64,000 nt of DNA from Veronia pacifica. Lineage in GTDB: Bacteria > Pseudomonadota > Gammaproteobacteria > Enterobacterales > Vibrionaceae. The stretch's first letter is position 1; each line of letters opens with the position of its first letter. Of this stretch, positions 1 through 9,253 are shown in pieces. The stretch is from NCBI RefSeq assembly GCF_001707825.1, contig NZ_LYBM01000022.1:1-64000 (forward strand), written 5' to 3'. The translations under genes were made by a program, and so were the position numbers. The notes below the pieces were generated by a model. It had not been told where the DNA came from and searched no databases. It saw only the letters and a program-made list of their open reading frames with translations.

Positions 1-416
1 TTAATAGATATATATTATTTAATTTAGTGTAATTTTTACGTCGATTAATTAATAGATATTAAATATGCAAAAATAATGTTGTTATTAACTTTAACTTTAT
101 TTTTTGTTTATGCTTCTTATTTATGTTATCAATCTTAATTATATTAAGATTATCTAAATATTATCGTAACGCATTGCAAACTAGACAAATTATAGTATCA
201 GATAATGCTAATTGTTTCATAATTGAAATTATTGTCTTATATATTGGCAATAGTAATTTATATATATTTTGTTTATCCAATTTTCTAATTTATCACCTAT
301 TATTTTACTGCGAGTGGCTGTATTGAATCGCGCTGTAAATTATGGGACGTAGCAAATTAAGTTTTTTGCCAAGATTTTTAAGAACAGAAAATCTCAATAA
401 TTAATGGAGTAAAATT
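1..416. other. A+T-rich flank upstream of the peptide operon
   Basis: This stretch is visibly far richer in A and T than the rest of the window and holds no convincing gene. One open frame (123-326, + strand) encodes a hydrophobic 67-residue peptide, but it has no ribosome-binding site and its composition is what A+T-rich DNA gives by chance. The promoter of the peptide gene at 417 must lie here, but I could not pick out a clear -35/-10 pair. Such composition is typical of recently acquired DNA silenced by H-NS-like proteins (inference). Confidence 0.6.
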
Positions 417-617
417 ATGAAGCAAGTAATTACTATGCAAGAAGCTAAAGAAGTGCAAGGTGCAGGTCTGGCTGATGTAGCAACTGCTTTGGTTGGGCTC
501 TTGGTAATCTCTGCTGATATCATCTCAGGCATTGGTACACAGAAACTCACCTCATTTGTAGAAGCAATCGTTGGCGTCTTTACTGCTGTATTCAATCTCT
601 TTGGCGGTAACAACTAA
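417..617 (+). CDS. Double-glycine-type leader peptide precursor (bacteriocin/microcin-like)
   Basis: The 66-residue product starts with a short leader that fits the double-glycine consensus read by C39 peptidases: Ile at -12, Glu at -8, Ala at -7, Val at -4 and Gly-Ala at -2/-1. Cleavage after residue 16 (sequence EVQGA) would release a 50-residue peptide. The mature part is hydrophobic, has no cysteine, carries slightly net negative charge, contains spaced glycines and ends in GGNN, which suggests membrane-active helices. GGAG lies seven bases before the ATG. A terminator and then an exporter carrying its own C39 peptidase follow directly, which supports export as a class II microcin-like peptide. 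I do not recognise the mature sequence. It could instead be a signalling peptide. No clear immunity gene is adjacent. Confidence 0.75.
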   Translation: MKQVITMQEAKEVQGAGLADVATALVGLLVISADIISGIGTQKLTSFVEAIVGVFTAVFNLFGGNN

Positions 618-660
618 AAAGGCTGATACCACACTTTTTCATATCATTTAGCTTAAACAC

Positions 661-697
661 AGCGCACTGCCGGAATATCCTGTGGTGCGCTTTTTTG
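661..697 (+). terminator. Intrinsic terminator/attenuator after the peptide gene
   Basis: AGCGCAC (661-667) pairs with GTGCGCT (685-691), followed by a run of six T. It lies between the precursor gene and the exporter gene. In bacteriocin operons such partial terminators give more precursor than transporter transcript (family knowledge). Confidence 0.8.
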
Positions 698-828
698 GTT
701 GTTGTTTTACATATGATAATGAATGTCTTTTTTTAGGGAACCATGTATTAAAAATACGCACTTAACCTTACCTATTAGTTATAAATTTTACGAAATTAAA
801 TTCATAGCCTTGTTAAATGGAGTTTTTA

Positions 829-3006
829 ATGGGCGATAAGCGGTTGAAAGTTGTCCTACAAAGCGAAGTGACTGAGTGCGGAAATGCTTGTTTAGCGATG
901 GTTGCCAATAGCTTCGGTATAGAGCTGACTCTCTCTCAGCTTCGTAAGCTTAACCCTGCTGAAATCGGCGCGGGAGTAAATTTAAAAGATATTGCTGACG
1001 TTGCCACAATGGCTGGGTTTAATTGCGTACCCGTTAAGTTTGAGCCGAATGAGCCTGAAGAGCTTGAGTTACCCTGCATTGTTCACTGGGGGGGCAATCA
1101 TTTCGTCGTCTTAGAGAAGGTGAGTAAAGATAAACTGTATGTCGTTGATCCGGCGCTGGGACGGAGAGAATACAAACGTGATTATTTCGAAGAAATGGTA
1201 ACTGGTTATGCATTAGAGTTAACGCCAACATTCGAGAAAAAACCCGATCTCTCAACACTACTCACTGAGAATGCTAGAAACATTATTTCATTTTCGGGTA
1301 TCCGCAGAGTGATGCCGGGCTTTCGTAACAGTCTCTTTATCGTTCTTCTGATTTCACTTTGTGTCGTCTTCATCTCAATGCTTTCACCACTGTATGTGCA
1401 GAAGGTAGTTGATGAGGCTATCTCGAAAGGTAATGTTGATCTGCTGTTTGTACTGTCGATGGTGTTTGGTGCAGTTTTTGTTCATGAGATTTTATTTAGT
1501 TATGTATCTGAAATAACAAAAATAAGTTTACGTAACCGACTTAAAGAGAAACTGACAACCAGTCTATTTTCGAAGTTGATTTATTTGCCAATTGACTATT
1601 TCAAGCGGCGCGTGACGGGTGACTCGCTATCGAGAATTAATTCATCAGAGGTTATTGCTCATTACATGGTAGATGGTGTCTTAGCACTCATGACGTCATC
1701 AGTGATGATAATACTCTCTATTTCTATTATGTTCTATTTCAATACCTTACTTACAGTTCTGTCTGTTTTGGTGATGATATTCTTTGCTTTGTGCAAATAT
1801 TTATTTAAAAAGCGGGTTATTCACGTTGAGAAGCAGTTGATATCCGATCGGGTTAAAGTGGATTCACTGACCATTGATATCGTGAAGTCTATTAAGACCG
1901 TTAAGTCTTATTCTGCTGAATTCAGAAAAAATAATGCGTGGTCCAGCTTTTTCTCTTCCTATGTATCTCAAAACATAAAGAAGTCTAAGATCGACGTTAA
2001 CCTCTTGGTTTTAGGTAAGCTCTTTCTCTATTCCGAGTTGATACTGATTGTGACACTAGGTGGGTATATGGTCATTTCTGGTGATATGACTGTCGGTACA
2101 CTATTCGCCTTTATTATGTATAAAAATATCTTCACCGAAAAAGTCATTACATTGGTAGAAGTACTGGTTCTCAAACAATCCATCGAAGTCCACCTCGAAC
2201 GGGTAAGTGAAATCATTGACGAAGAGTCAGAGATTGAAGATTTGACCCGGAATGAGAAAACTATGGAGCGACAGCTGGCATTTCCTGCACAACGTGAAAT
2301 AAATGTCGCTGAAGGTGTCAGCTTGGTATTAAAAGAGATTGACTACCAACCCAAAGGTGCGGAACGGAAGATCCTTAAAAAGGTCAATATGACAGTTCGC
2401 AAAGGCGAGCGCATTTGTCTAATTGGTAAAACAGGTTCAGGCAAAACAACGCTGACCAGCATCATCTCAGGGTTATTTCAGCAGACTGGCGGCACGGTTG
2501 AAATCGACAAAGTAGACACTTCTGAGTTGAATCCTGTGGCTCACCGCTCGTTGACAGCAACTCTCTCTCAAGATGACGAAGTATTCGCTGGCACCATCGA
2601 AGAAAATATCACGCTTACTACTTACGATATTGATTATGATTATCTCGACTATGTTTGTAAGCTGAGTCTCATTGATAAAGATATAGAGAGAATGACTGTG
2701 GGGTATAAAACGCTGCTGTCTGAGAACTCTGGTTTTTTATCTGCAGGACAGAAACAACGACTACTTGTTGCGCGTGCATTGTACCAAAAACCCCGCCTAT
2801 TAATTCTTGATGAGTTCACGTCAAATCTTGATAGCCGAACAGCAAAAAAGCTTGTCGACAACATAATCAAGTATGTGAATTGCACATTGGTTGTGATCTC
2901 CCATGATACCTCAGTCATTTCCCGCTTTGATACTGCGTACTTAGTCAGTAATGGACGGGTAAGAAAGCTGAAAAAAATGGAGGGGACAGAAAATGGCAAT
3001 CATTGA
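829..3006 (+). CDS. C39-peptidase-containing ABC exporter (PCAT; CvaB/LagD-like)
   Basis: This inner-membrane exporter is predicted to cut the double-glycine leader and export the peptide. The N-terminal C39 domain (about residues 1-125) keeps the oxyanion Gln11, Cys17 in ECGNACL, His91 in GGNHFVV and Asp107 in VVDPA, so it should be an active protease. A six-helix membrane domain follows (about 160-440, beginning SLFIVLLISL). The nucleotide-binding domain has Walker A GKTGSGKTT (about 532), signature LSAGQ (about 636), Walker B LLILDE (about 660) and the His of VISHD (about 691). A longer frame opens at 817, but GGAG at 819-822 sits six bases before the ATG at 829, so I chose 829. The next gene overlaps it by 14 bases, indicating one operon. 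A TolC-type outer-membrane partner is not encoded nearby. Confidence 0.92.
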   Translation: MGDKRLKVVLQSEVTECGNACLAMVANSFGIELTLSQLRKLNPAEIGAGVNLKDIADVATMAGFNCVPVKFEPNEPEELELPCIVHWGGNHFVVLEKVSKDKLYVVDPALGRREYKRDYFEEMVTGYALELTPTFEKKPDLSTLLTENARNIISFSGIRRVMPGFRNSLFIVLLISLCVVFISMLSPLYVQKVVDEAISKGNVDLLFVLSMVFGAVFVHEILFSYVSEITKISLRNRLKEKLTTSLFSKLIYLPIDYFKRRVTGDSLSRINSSEVIAHYMVDGVLALMTSSVMIILSISIMFYFNTLLTVLSVLVMIFFALCKYLFKKRVIHVEKQLISDRVKVDSLTIDIVKSIKTVKSYSAEFRKNNAWSSFFSSYVSQNIKKSKIDVNLLVLGKLFLYSELILIVTLGGYMVISGDMTVGTLFAFIMYKNIFTEKVITLVEVLVLKQSIEVHLERVSEIIDEESEIEDLTRNEKTMERQLAFPAQREINVAEGVSLVLKEIDYQPKGAERKILKKVNMTVRKGERICLIGKTGSGKTTLTSIISGLFQQTGGTVEIDKVDTSELNPVAHRSLTATLSQDDEVFAGTIEENITLTTYDIDYDYLDYVCKLSLIDKDIERMTVGYKTLLSENSGFLSAGQKQRLLVARALYQKPRLLILDEFTSNLDSRTAKKLVDNIIKYVNCTLVVISHDTSVISRFDTAYLVSNGRVRKLKKMEGTENGNH

Positions 3007-5182
3007 TCCTCAGAATAACCGCATCAGTCTAAAGGTGCGTTTTTTTGTCAGATTATTTTCCTTCTTGCCATATGGCCTCATAGGCCTCTGCCTTACTCCT
3101 TTTGCCATAAGGCAGTTCAAGTCGATAGACGATCAGCTTATCGGTGACAATATCCTGTCTTTTTTGTCGGATATGCGCGCTAAGAAAAGAGGTCTGGTCA
3201 AGGGAGTCAAAAGAGCGTTTCTTCTGTCTTTGCTCAGTCAATACCTGCTTTCTATCGCTTTTAACAATCGCCTTAAACGTATTTTCGACCATGCGGTTCT
3301 CTCAGATTCTCAGGCAGAGAAAATTCAACGAGACCAGACAGCACTTCAGATTTTTCTGGTACATCGATTTGGTTGTTTCCATACCATTGCGATTGCACTT
3401 GCTCGGCACTTTACTGCCGACGCCTCGATAAAAACGTTTATCCTCATTGACGACAGAGACCGGGGATATATCACCAGTAAAAGGCTTCAGAGCATATGCG
3501 ACGCCCTTTTTGACGCCAATAAAGTGGAAGTGATCAAAGCAACCGAAGTCTCTTCAGAGAAAGAGCTTCGGCAGAAAATTATTGCTCAGCGTAGCAGGGT
3601 TATCATGCCATCGACACTGTCAGCGGTAATGAAAGATTTTGTGTCTGTGAAGTTTATGGGGAAAGACATTCAAGTGTCAGGTTGTTTTTCCTCATTGGTC
3701 AATACCCAACAAAGTTGTTCGGTATATACGCTGACATCAACGATAACGGTGTTTAAACACAGAGAGCAAGAGCTTGCGATGACAGCGCTCGTGCTCAGAG
3801 ACAGTAACGAACATCAGCAACTGGCAAAACGTTGGCTCGGTAGCCTGATTCATGACCTTCAGACTCAGGTGATCCAGCAACCGGATAAGTGGCTTGAATG
3901 GGTGATGGTAGAAAAGTTTTATGGTCAGCCAAACTCGCTACAGATGGGGGAAGAAATGAAAGAGAACTTTGGAAACTTTGTAACGGGTAGAGTCGAAATA
4001 CCCGCAGGGCTGAGGCTGCTTTCCTATTGTATGCTCTCGTTTCTTGTCACAGCGCTTATATTCATGAATACGGTTCAGTATTCCCCCAGCGAGGCGGTTC
4101 CCGGTTACTTATTGGCAACAGATGAGACTATAAAGGTAAAATCTGAGTACACGGGACAGATTTTGTCAGTGAACATTAATGAGGGAGACTTTGTCGAGGA
4201 GTCTGAGCTCTTATACACTCTGCAAATTAATAATCAGTCCACCGGTTCATCGACATTGGGAGACAGTCTGGCATCCCGATTGAAAAAAGATATTCAGGCT
4301 CTGAAAAAGCGAATTGACACGCTGAAAGAGGAATACCGAATCACCTCTCGCACGCTCAAAAATGAAATCACCAACAAGAAAGAGCAGTTGGTCAGTATTG
4401 ATGGATTGATTGACCAGCAACAGGTGACACTGGAAATTCTCCGAAATTACAACAGACGTATTCAGTCGCTTTACCGAAAGGATTTGACCTCCAGAAGCCA
4501 AGTTGAAAAAGAGAGGCTAAATCTTCTTAATGCAGAGAAGGAGCTTTCAAATTTTGAGTTCCGTCGCAAGGGCTTATTAAATGAAATTCAGGGGCTGAGA
4601 AATGAAATCAACCGACGTGAGGTAAGCCTCAGGTTGAATGTTGAAAACGAAGCCATGAGTATTTCGACAGTAGAGAAGCAGTTACTTGAGCTCAGTGAAG
4701 AGCGAGTCGTGAGCATTTACGCGAGTAAAGCGGGATTCGTGAATAACCTTAGGGTAACGGCTGGAGATACCTTAATTGTTGATGGTCGGGAGATTATGGA
4801 AATAACCCCTGCAGCAACAGAAAGTATCAGTAGTGCAGTAGTGTTCATTCCGACGGGTATGTTGGCCAACATTGATATTGGTAAGCCTCTTAGGGTAGTG
4901 GTGGACGCTTTTCCTGTTTCTGAATACGGCAGCTTCAAGGGGAAAATTATTAAGTTATCCAGCTCTACCTTTAAACATACTGATTTTGTGGTCGAGTTGT
5001 CTCGTGGTTCTCTTTACTACAAGGCGGACATTGAGATTTACCCGGACAGGCAGGGAGACAAGAACAAAATCGACTCATTCAAGCCAGGGATGTTGATCAC
5101 GGCGGATATTCTGGGAACCAATACCACCTTATTTGAATGGCTCTTCGAGCCCCTTCTGAAGTCGTTCAGGCGGGTATTCTGA
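2993..5182 (+). CDS. HlyD-type membrane-fusion protein with an N-terminal LpxL-like domain
   Basis: The C-terminal half is a periplasmic adaptor of the HlyD/CvaA type: one membrane helix (about 339-362), a biotinyl-lipoyl-like segment, a long coiled coil (about 425-570) and a second lipoyl half with a beta-barrel domain. It would link the ABC exporter at 829 to an outer-membrane channel. The first 330 residues are unusual. They follow the layout of LpxL/HtrB lipid A acyltransferases: hydrophobic N-terminus, an N-L...F-x-x-M-x-x-x-x-R block, then H124, a mid-domain strand pattern, and a closing P-x-x-W-x-x-W segment with KFYG near 310. The HX4E/D catalytic pair is broken (His124, Phe129), so this is probably a pseudoenzyme domain. 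The normal adaptor length is about 400 residues; this protein has 729. GGAGGGG precedes the ATG by seven bases. Confidence 0.85.
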   Translation: MAIIDPQNNRISLKVRFFVRLFSFLPYGLIGLCLTPFAIRQFKSIDDQLIGDNILSFLSDMRAKKRGLVKGVKRAFLLSLLSQYLLSIAFNNRLKRIFDHAVLSDSQAEKIQRDQTALQIFLVHRFGCFHTIAIALARHFTADASIKTFILIDDRDRGYITSKRLQSICDALFDANKVEVIKATEVSSEKELRQKIIAQRSRVIMPSTLSAVMKDFVSVKFMGKDIQVSGCFSSLVNTQQSCSVYTLTSTITVFKHREQELAMTALVLRDSNEHQQLAKRWLGSLIHDLQTQVIQQPDKWLEWVMVEKFYGQPNSLQMGEEMKENFGNFVTGRVEIPAGLRLLSYCMLSFLVTALIFMNTVQYSPSEAVPGYLLATDETIKVKSEYTGQILSVNINEGDFVEESELLYTLQINNQSTGSSTLGDSLASRLKKDIQALKKRIDTLKEEYRITSRTLKNEITNKKEQLVSIDGLIDQQQVTLEILRNYNRRIQSLYRKDLTSRSQVEKERLNLLNAEKELSNFEFRRKGLLNEIQGLRNEINRREVSLRLNVENEAMSISTVEKQLLELSEERVVSIYASKAGFVNNLRVTAGDTLIVDGREIMEITPAATESISSAVVFIPTGMLANIDIGKPLRVVVDAFPVSEYGSFKGKIIKLSSSTFKHTDFVVELSRGSLYYKADIEIYPDRQGDKNKIDSFKPGMLITADILGTNTTLFEWLFEPLLKSFRRVF

Positions 5183-5204
5183 TCGGAGCGGACAAAGGAG
5201 TGAA

Positions 5205-5228
5205 AGCGCCTCGCTTCGGCAAGGCGCT
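5205..5228 (+). terminator. Hairpin between convergent genes
   Basis: AGCGCCT (5205-5211) pairs with AGGCGCT (5222-5228) around a ten-base loop. The T-tract is poor on + (CTTGT) and short on - (TTTC). It is a plausible shared terminator for the export operon and the mutase gene. Confidence 0.5.
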
Positions 5229-5234
5229 CTTGTA

Positions 5235-6646
5235 TTAAAGGGCTAGAAACGTTTTTAAGTCTTCAACCATAGACTCGGCGGTGTCTTTGTCTTCCCACTC
5301 GACAAAGATACGCAATAACGGCTCGGTTCCTGAGAATCGCAGCAGTGCCCAGCCACCATTTTTGAAATACACTTTCAGGCCGTCGGCATAGCTGACTTTT
5401 TCCACTTCATATTTGAAGTCAGGCAGTGCTTTCTCAACATAAATCTTGTTGTACAACTCTTCCCGTTGGGCGGGTTTAAAGGTGCAGTCACCTTCTGCGG
5501 TATAGGCGTAGCCATACTTGCTGTAAATCTCATCAAGCAGTTCTGACAACTTTTTGCCCGTGACACTGATCATTTCAACCAACAGGCTTGATGCAAATAC
5601 GCCATCTTTTCCTTTGATATGCCCGCGAATTGTCAGGCCACCAGAGCTTTCACCGCCAATCAGCGAGTCATCGGCTTCCATTTGCGAACTGATGTGTTTG
5701 AAGCCAACAGGAACTTCAAAACACTTCTCGTCATGGTCAGCAGCGACTTTGTCCAGCAGATGCGTTGTTGCAATGTTACGGACAACCGAGCCTTTCCAGC
5801 CTTTGTATTCCAACAGATAGTAGTAAAGCAATAGCAAGACTTCATTTGGATGAATGAAGTTACCTTTTTCATCGATGATACCAAGACGGTCAGCATCGCC
5901 ATCGGTGCCGATACCGATGTCGTAACCTTCGTGAGCAACCAGATGTTTCAGGCGATAGAGCGTTGCGGCGCTTGGTGACGGCATCAAACCGCCAAACGCA
6001 GGGTTTTGACCATCGTTAATCACATCAACGTCACAGCGTCCATTGATTAACACGGTTTGCAGGGCGTTTTTCGCTACACCGAACATTGGGTCAATCAGTA
6101 CACGCAGATTCGCCGCTTTTATCGCATCAATGTCGATGAAATCGATAACTGCATCAACAAACTCATTCATCGGGTTGATGATGTGTACGCTGCCATTCGC
6201 CACTGCCTCTTCGAAATCGACAGATTTTATGTCGCTTTGCTGAAGCGTCGTCACCTGCTGCTCGATTTTCGCGGTGATCACTTCGTCAGCATCGCGGCCA
6301 CCTTTGATGAACACTTTAATGCCATTGTAGTCAGCTGGGTTATGGGAAGCCGTAATACACGCAGAATAATGGGTATTCATCTCGCGGGCTTTGAACATCA
6401 CGATCGGCGTCGGAACAAACTTATCAATAAAGCTGACCGTGATCCCATTGGCTGCCAGTACTTCGGAAAACCATTTTGCCGCTTTGTCAGACAGAAAACG
6501 TCTGTCATAGCCGATAACAAAACCCGGCTCCACCGCATTTTCGTTGATCATAATGTTTGCCAGCCCTTGTGCTGCCAGACGAACATTATCGCGGGTAAAC
6601 TCTTCACCAATCAGGGCGCGCAACCACCAGTACCAAACTTAATCAT
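5235..6646 (-). CDS. Phosphoglucomutase/phosphomannomutase family protein, apparent frameshift near start
   Basis: This alpha-D-phosphohexomutase is the last gene of the chitobiose cluster and would interconvert hexose or hexosamine 1- and 6-phosphates made by the phosphorylase. It has the phosphoserine loop TASHNP, metal loop DGDADR, sugar loop GGESSGG and phosphate-binding RFSGTEPLLR. The natural start is the ATG at 6646, preceded by AAGGGA, giving MIKFGTGG. The frame then breaks: the DNA reads GGTGGTTGCGCGCCCTGA, where the family has GGWRALIGEE (GGTGGTTGGCGC...). One G is missing next to 6621. The long frame can only be entered at a TTG (6623) without a ribosome-binding site. This is either a sequencing error or a recent loss-of-function mutation, since the rest of the gene is intact. 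Confidence 0.85.
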
Positions 6647-6665
6647 TTTGAATCCCTTTCAAAGT

Positions 6666-6689
6666 AAAAACGGGAGCCTTGGCTCCCGT
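6666..6689 (-). terminator. Intrinsic terminator after chitobiose phosphorylase gene
   Basis: On the - strand ACGGGAGCC pairs with GGCTCCCGT over an AA turn, followed by TTTTT (6666-6670). It sits between the phosphorylase stop and the mutase ribosome-binding site, so it should reduce read-through into the mutase. Confidence 0.8.
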
Positions 6690-6697
6690 AAAATGTG

Positions 6698-9103
6698 TTA
6701 GCCCAGTACCACTGTGACCTGGTTGACGGTGCCTTCGGCTTGCGCTGGAATTGCGCCTTCGATTGCCTCGCCATTGAGTAAGAGTGATTTCACGCCTTTG
6801 CTGACGCCATCCGGGTTTTCAACCTTGATCTGGTAGGTGGCACCGCGCCACTCTCGATTGACCTCAAAGCCCGGCCAGTCTGTAGGAATACATGGGTCAA
6901 CAGTCAGGCCATCGAAACCTGTCTGGACACCCAGAATGAAGTTGGTGACCGCGAAGTATGCCCAGCCTGATGTACCTGTCAGCCAAGGGTGATTTGCGCG
7001 GCCATGGTTTTCGTGATCACGGCCCATGATGAACTGCACATAGCTATACGGTTCAGCAATACGGGTATCAATCATGTCGTTTTGGTTGTATGGGTTCAGT
7101 GCGTCGTAAAACTTCATCGCACGGTCACCACGGCCCAGTTTGGCTTCAGCCACCCATGCCCAAGGGTTCGGGTGAGAGAAAATAGCGCCATTTTCTTTCA
7201 CGCCCTGATAAACACGGGTTACAAAACCGATATCATCGTTTGGTGTAGCAAAAGACGGTGCATTCAGATGGAGACCGAATTCAGAGAACAGGTTCTCGTC
7301 AACGGCATCCATTGCTTTCTCGCCACGTTCTTGTGACGCAAGACCTGACAGTACTGCCAGCGTGTTTGACTCAAGGTGAATACGGCCTTCAGTTTGTTGT
7401 GCTGTACCGATCTTGTCACCGTTTTTGGTCAGTCCGCGAATATACCACTCGCCTTCACCGTCCCACAGATGCGCTTCACAGGCTTCACGAACGTTAGCTG
7501 CCATGATGGTGTATTTCTCAACATCGTCAGTTTTACCTCGGTGCTTCGCCAGTGAGATGAACTCTTGCAGCGCCCAGAAGTGCAGGAAAGACACCATTGA
7601 TGACTCACCGCCACCGAGGTTGAGACAGTCATTCCAGTCTGCGCGCAGACCTTTACAGATACCTGTCTGACCAACATATTCTGCAGAGAAGTCTAGCGCC
7701 GCTTTCATGTGCTCGTATACGGTTGCGTCGCCGCCGTCAGCATAAGGAATCACTTCATCAAAGAAGCCTTCTTCGCCTGTTTCAGTCACGTATTTACAGA
7801 TGGTTGGGATTAGCCACAGGTGATCGTCTGAGCAGGTATCTTCGATGCCGTGGATCTTATCTTCGTCGCTTGGCGTCGGGACGACCGTCGGTGACTTAGA
7901 TGGCTCAACGTCTGCTTTTTCAGGATCGAACCAGTCAGGATCGAACAGGTGTAGACCGTAACCCGCTTTAACCTGACCACGAAGTAGGTCAACGAGGCGT
8001 TTTCTTGTCATCTCTGGATTGGAGTGTGGAACAGAAATCGCGTCCTGAGCGGTGTCACGGTAACCAAGACCGGTACGTCCGCCCACTTCGATAAATGATG
8101 CGAAGCGCGACCAAACCACACAGGTTTCAGCCTGATACAGGGTCCATGCATTGATCATGGTGTCCAGACCTTCGTTTGGCGATTTCACGCTAAACTTGGC
8201 ACAACGGCTGTCCCAATGCTCGCGGATGCCAGCAAAGGCTGCGTCAACATTAGCGAAATCCTGATACTTCTCACGAAGACGTTCACCTTCGCCTTTACCC
8301 ATGCCGAGTACGAAGACACAGCGTACTTCTTCACCTGGCTGAATAACGAATTGCTTGTGCAGAGAACCGCAGTGGTTGTAGCACGTCTGTACGTGGTTTG
8401 AACAACGACCCTTCTCGACCGCGATTGGGTTTGCTTCATCACGGTACAAGCCAAGGAAGCTGTCTCGCTGGCCGTCGTAGCTATCCGGGTCAAAGCTTGA
8501 TGCCAGATAGTAGAAGCCTTCGTAATCGTTAGTGTTGTAATACAGGTCGTACTCAATGACACCATTTTTATATGAGGTACCAGCAGAGTAGAGACTCATC
8601 TGATGGTTCTGGTTGTCAGACTGAATATGGCTGAACGAGAACTCAACAAACGAGAAAGCACTGATAGTACGCGGCTTGTCGCCGTCGTTTTTGATTTTTA
8701 CATCCCAGACCTGTGCGTCTTCACCCTTCGGTACGAACAGGGTTTTAGACGCGGTAATACCGTTGTATTCACACTTGAACTTTGAATAAGACAGACCATG
8801 ACGGACTTCATAGCTGGCTTCTTCAAGGCTTTTGGCAACAGGCTGCCATGAGATTGACCAGTAGTCGCCTGTTTCGTCATCGCGAAGGTACACATAGTGA
8901 CCCGGACGGTCGAATGTTGCGTTCGGACGGAATTTCGTCACGCGGTTATATTCAGGACTATTGTAAAAGCTGTAGCCACCAGCATTGTGAGAGATAACGG
9001 TACAGAATTTTTCTGTGCCTAGGTAGTTTGTCCAAGGCGCGGGAACGTCAGGGCGTGTGATGACATATTCCCTGTTTTCATTGTCAAAATAACCGTATTT
9101 CAT
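6698..9103 (-). CDS. N,N'-diacetylchitobiose phosphorylase (GH94)
   Basis: This cytoplasmic enzyme phosphorolyses diacetylchitobiose to GlcNAc-1-phosphate and GlcNAc. The 801-residue length and the N-terminus MKYGYFDNENREYVIT match the characterised Vibrio enzymes closely. The general acid is expected to be the Asp in RADWNDCLN, in the middle of the (alpha/alpha)6 barrel. A longer frame runs to 9184, but AAGGA lies before the ATG at 9103 and the family starts here. The upstream gap has its own inverted repeat and a terminator-like hairpin after the kinase gene, so it may also have its own promoter. Downstream is a strong terminator and then the mutase. Confidence 0.95.
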   Translation of the reverse strand: MKYGYFDNENREYVITRPDVPAPWTNYLGTEKFCTVISHNAGGYSFYNSPEYNRVTKFRPNATFDRPGHYVYLRDDETGDYWSISWQPVAKSLEEASYEVRHGLSYSKFKCEYNGITASKTLFVPKGEDAQVWDVKIKNDGDKPRTISAFSFVEFSFSHIQSDNQNHQMSLYSAGTSYKNGVIEYDLYYNTNDYEGFYYLASSFDPDSYDGQRDSFLGLYRDEANPIAVEKGRCSNHVQTCYNHCGSLHKQFVIQPGEEVRCVFVLGMGKGEGERLREKYQDFANVDAAFAGIREHWDSRCAKFSVKSPNEGLDTMINAWTLYQAETCVVWSRFASFIEVGGRTGLGYRDTAQDAISVPHSNPEMTRKRLVDLLRGQVKAGYGLHLFDPDWFDPEKADVEPSKSPTVVPTPSDEDKIHGIEDTCSDDHLWLIPTICKYVTETGEEGFFDEVIPYADGGDATVYEHMKAALDFSAEYVGQTGICKGLRADWNDCLNLGGGESSMVSFLHFWALQEFISLAKHRGKTDDVEKYTIMAANVREACEAHLWDGEGEWYIRGLTKNGDKIGTAQQTEGRIHLESNTLAVLSGLASQERGEKAMDAVDENLFSEFGLHLNAPSFATPNDDIGFVTRVYQGVKENGAIFSHPNPWAWVAEAKLGRGDRAMKFYDALNPYNQNDMIDTRIAEPYSYVQFIMGRDHENHGRANHPWLTGTSGWAYFAVTNFILGVQTGFDGLTVDPCIPTDWPGFEVNREWRGATYQIKVENPDGVSKGVKSLLLNGEAIEGAIPAQAEGTVNQVTVVLG

Positions 9104-9136
9104 GGGTGAATCCTTATTCGCTATCCTACTGTACAA

Positions 9137-9159
9137 GATCGAGACGTCATCACTCGATC
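9137..9159. promoter_or_regulatory. Inverted repeat upstream of chitobiose phosphorylase
   Basis: GATCGAG (9137-9143) and CTCGATC (9153-9159) form a perfect seven-base inverted repeat, 34 bases before the phosphorylase ATG. It could be an operator or a leader hairpin; no binding protein can be named from sequence. Confidence 0.3.
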
Positions 9160-9253
9160 CTGCCGTCCATTGTTCTTTTTTCATGACCGCCAGTTGCGCT
9201 GATTGTCATGGATATAAATCACCAGTGATTGCTGGTAAACGCTCATTAAAACC

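Noticed and set aside
123-326. 67-codon hydrophobic frame upstream of the peptide gene
   Set aside because: No ribosome-binding site, and the composition is what A+T-rich DNA yields by chance. Kept only as a weak immunity-protein possibility.
1-5182. Genomic island with integrase or transposase
   Set aside because: Despite the A+T-rich flank and accessory genes, no integrase, transposase, attachment repeat or tRNA is visible inside the window.
6057-6701. 214-codon frame on + opposite the phosphohexomutase
   Set aside because: It lies wholly antisense to a gene with clear family motifs, has no recognisable domain and is a shadow frame.
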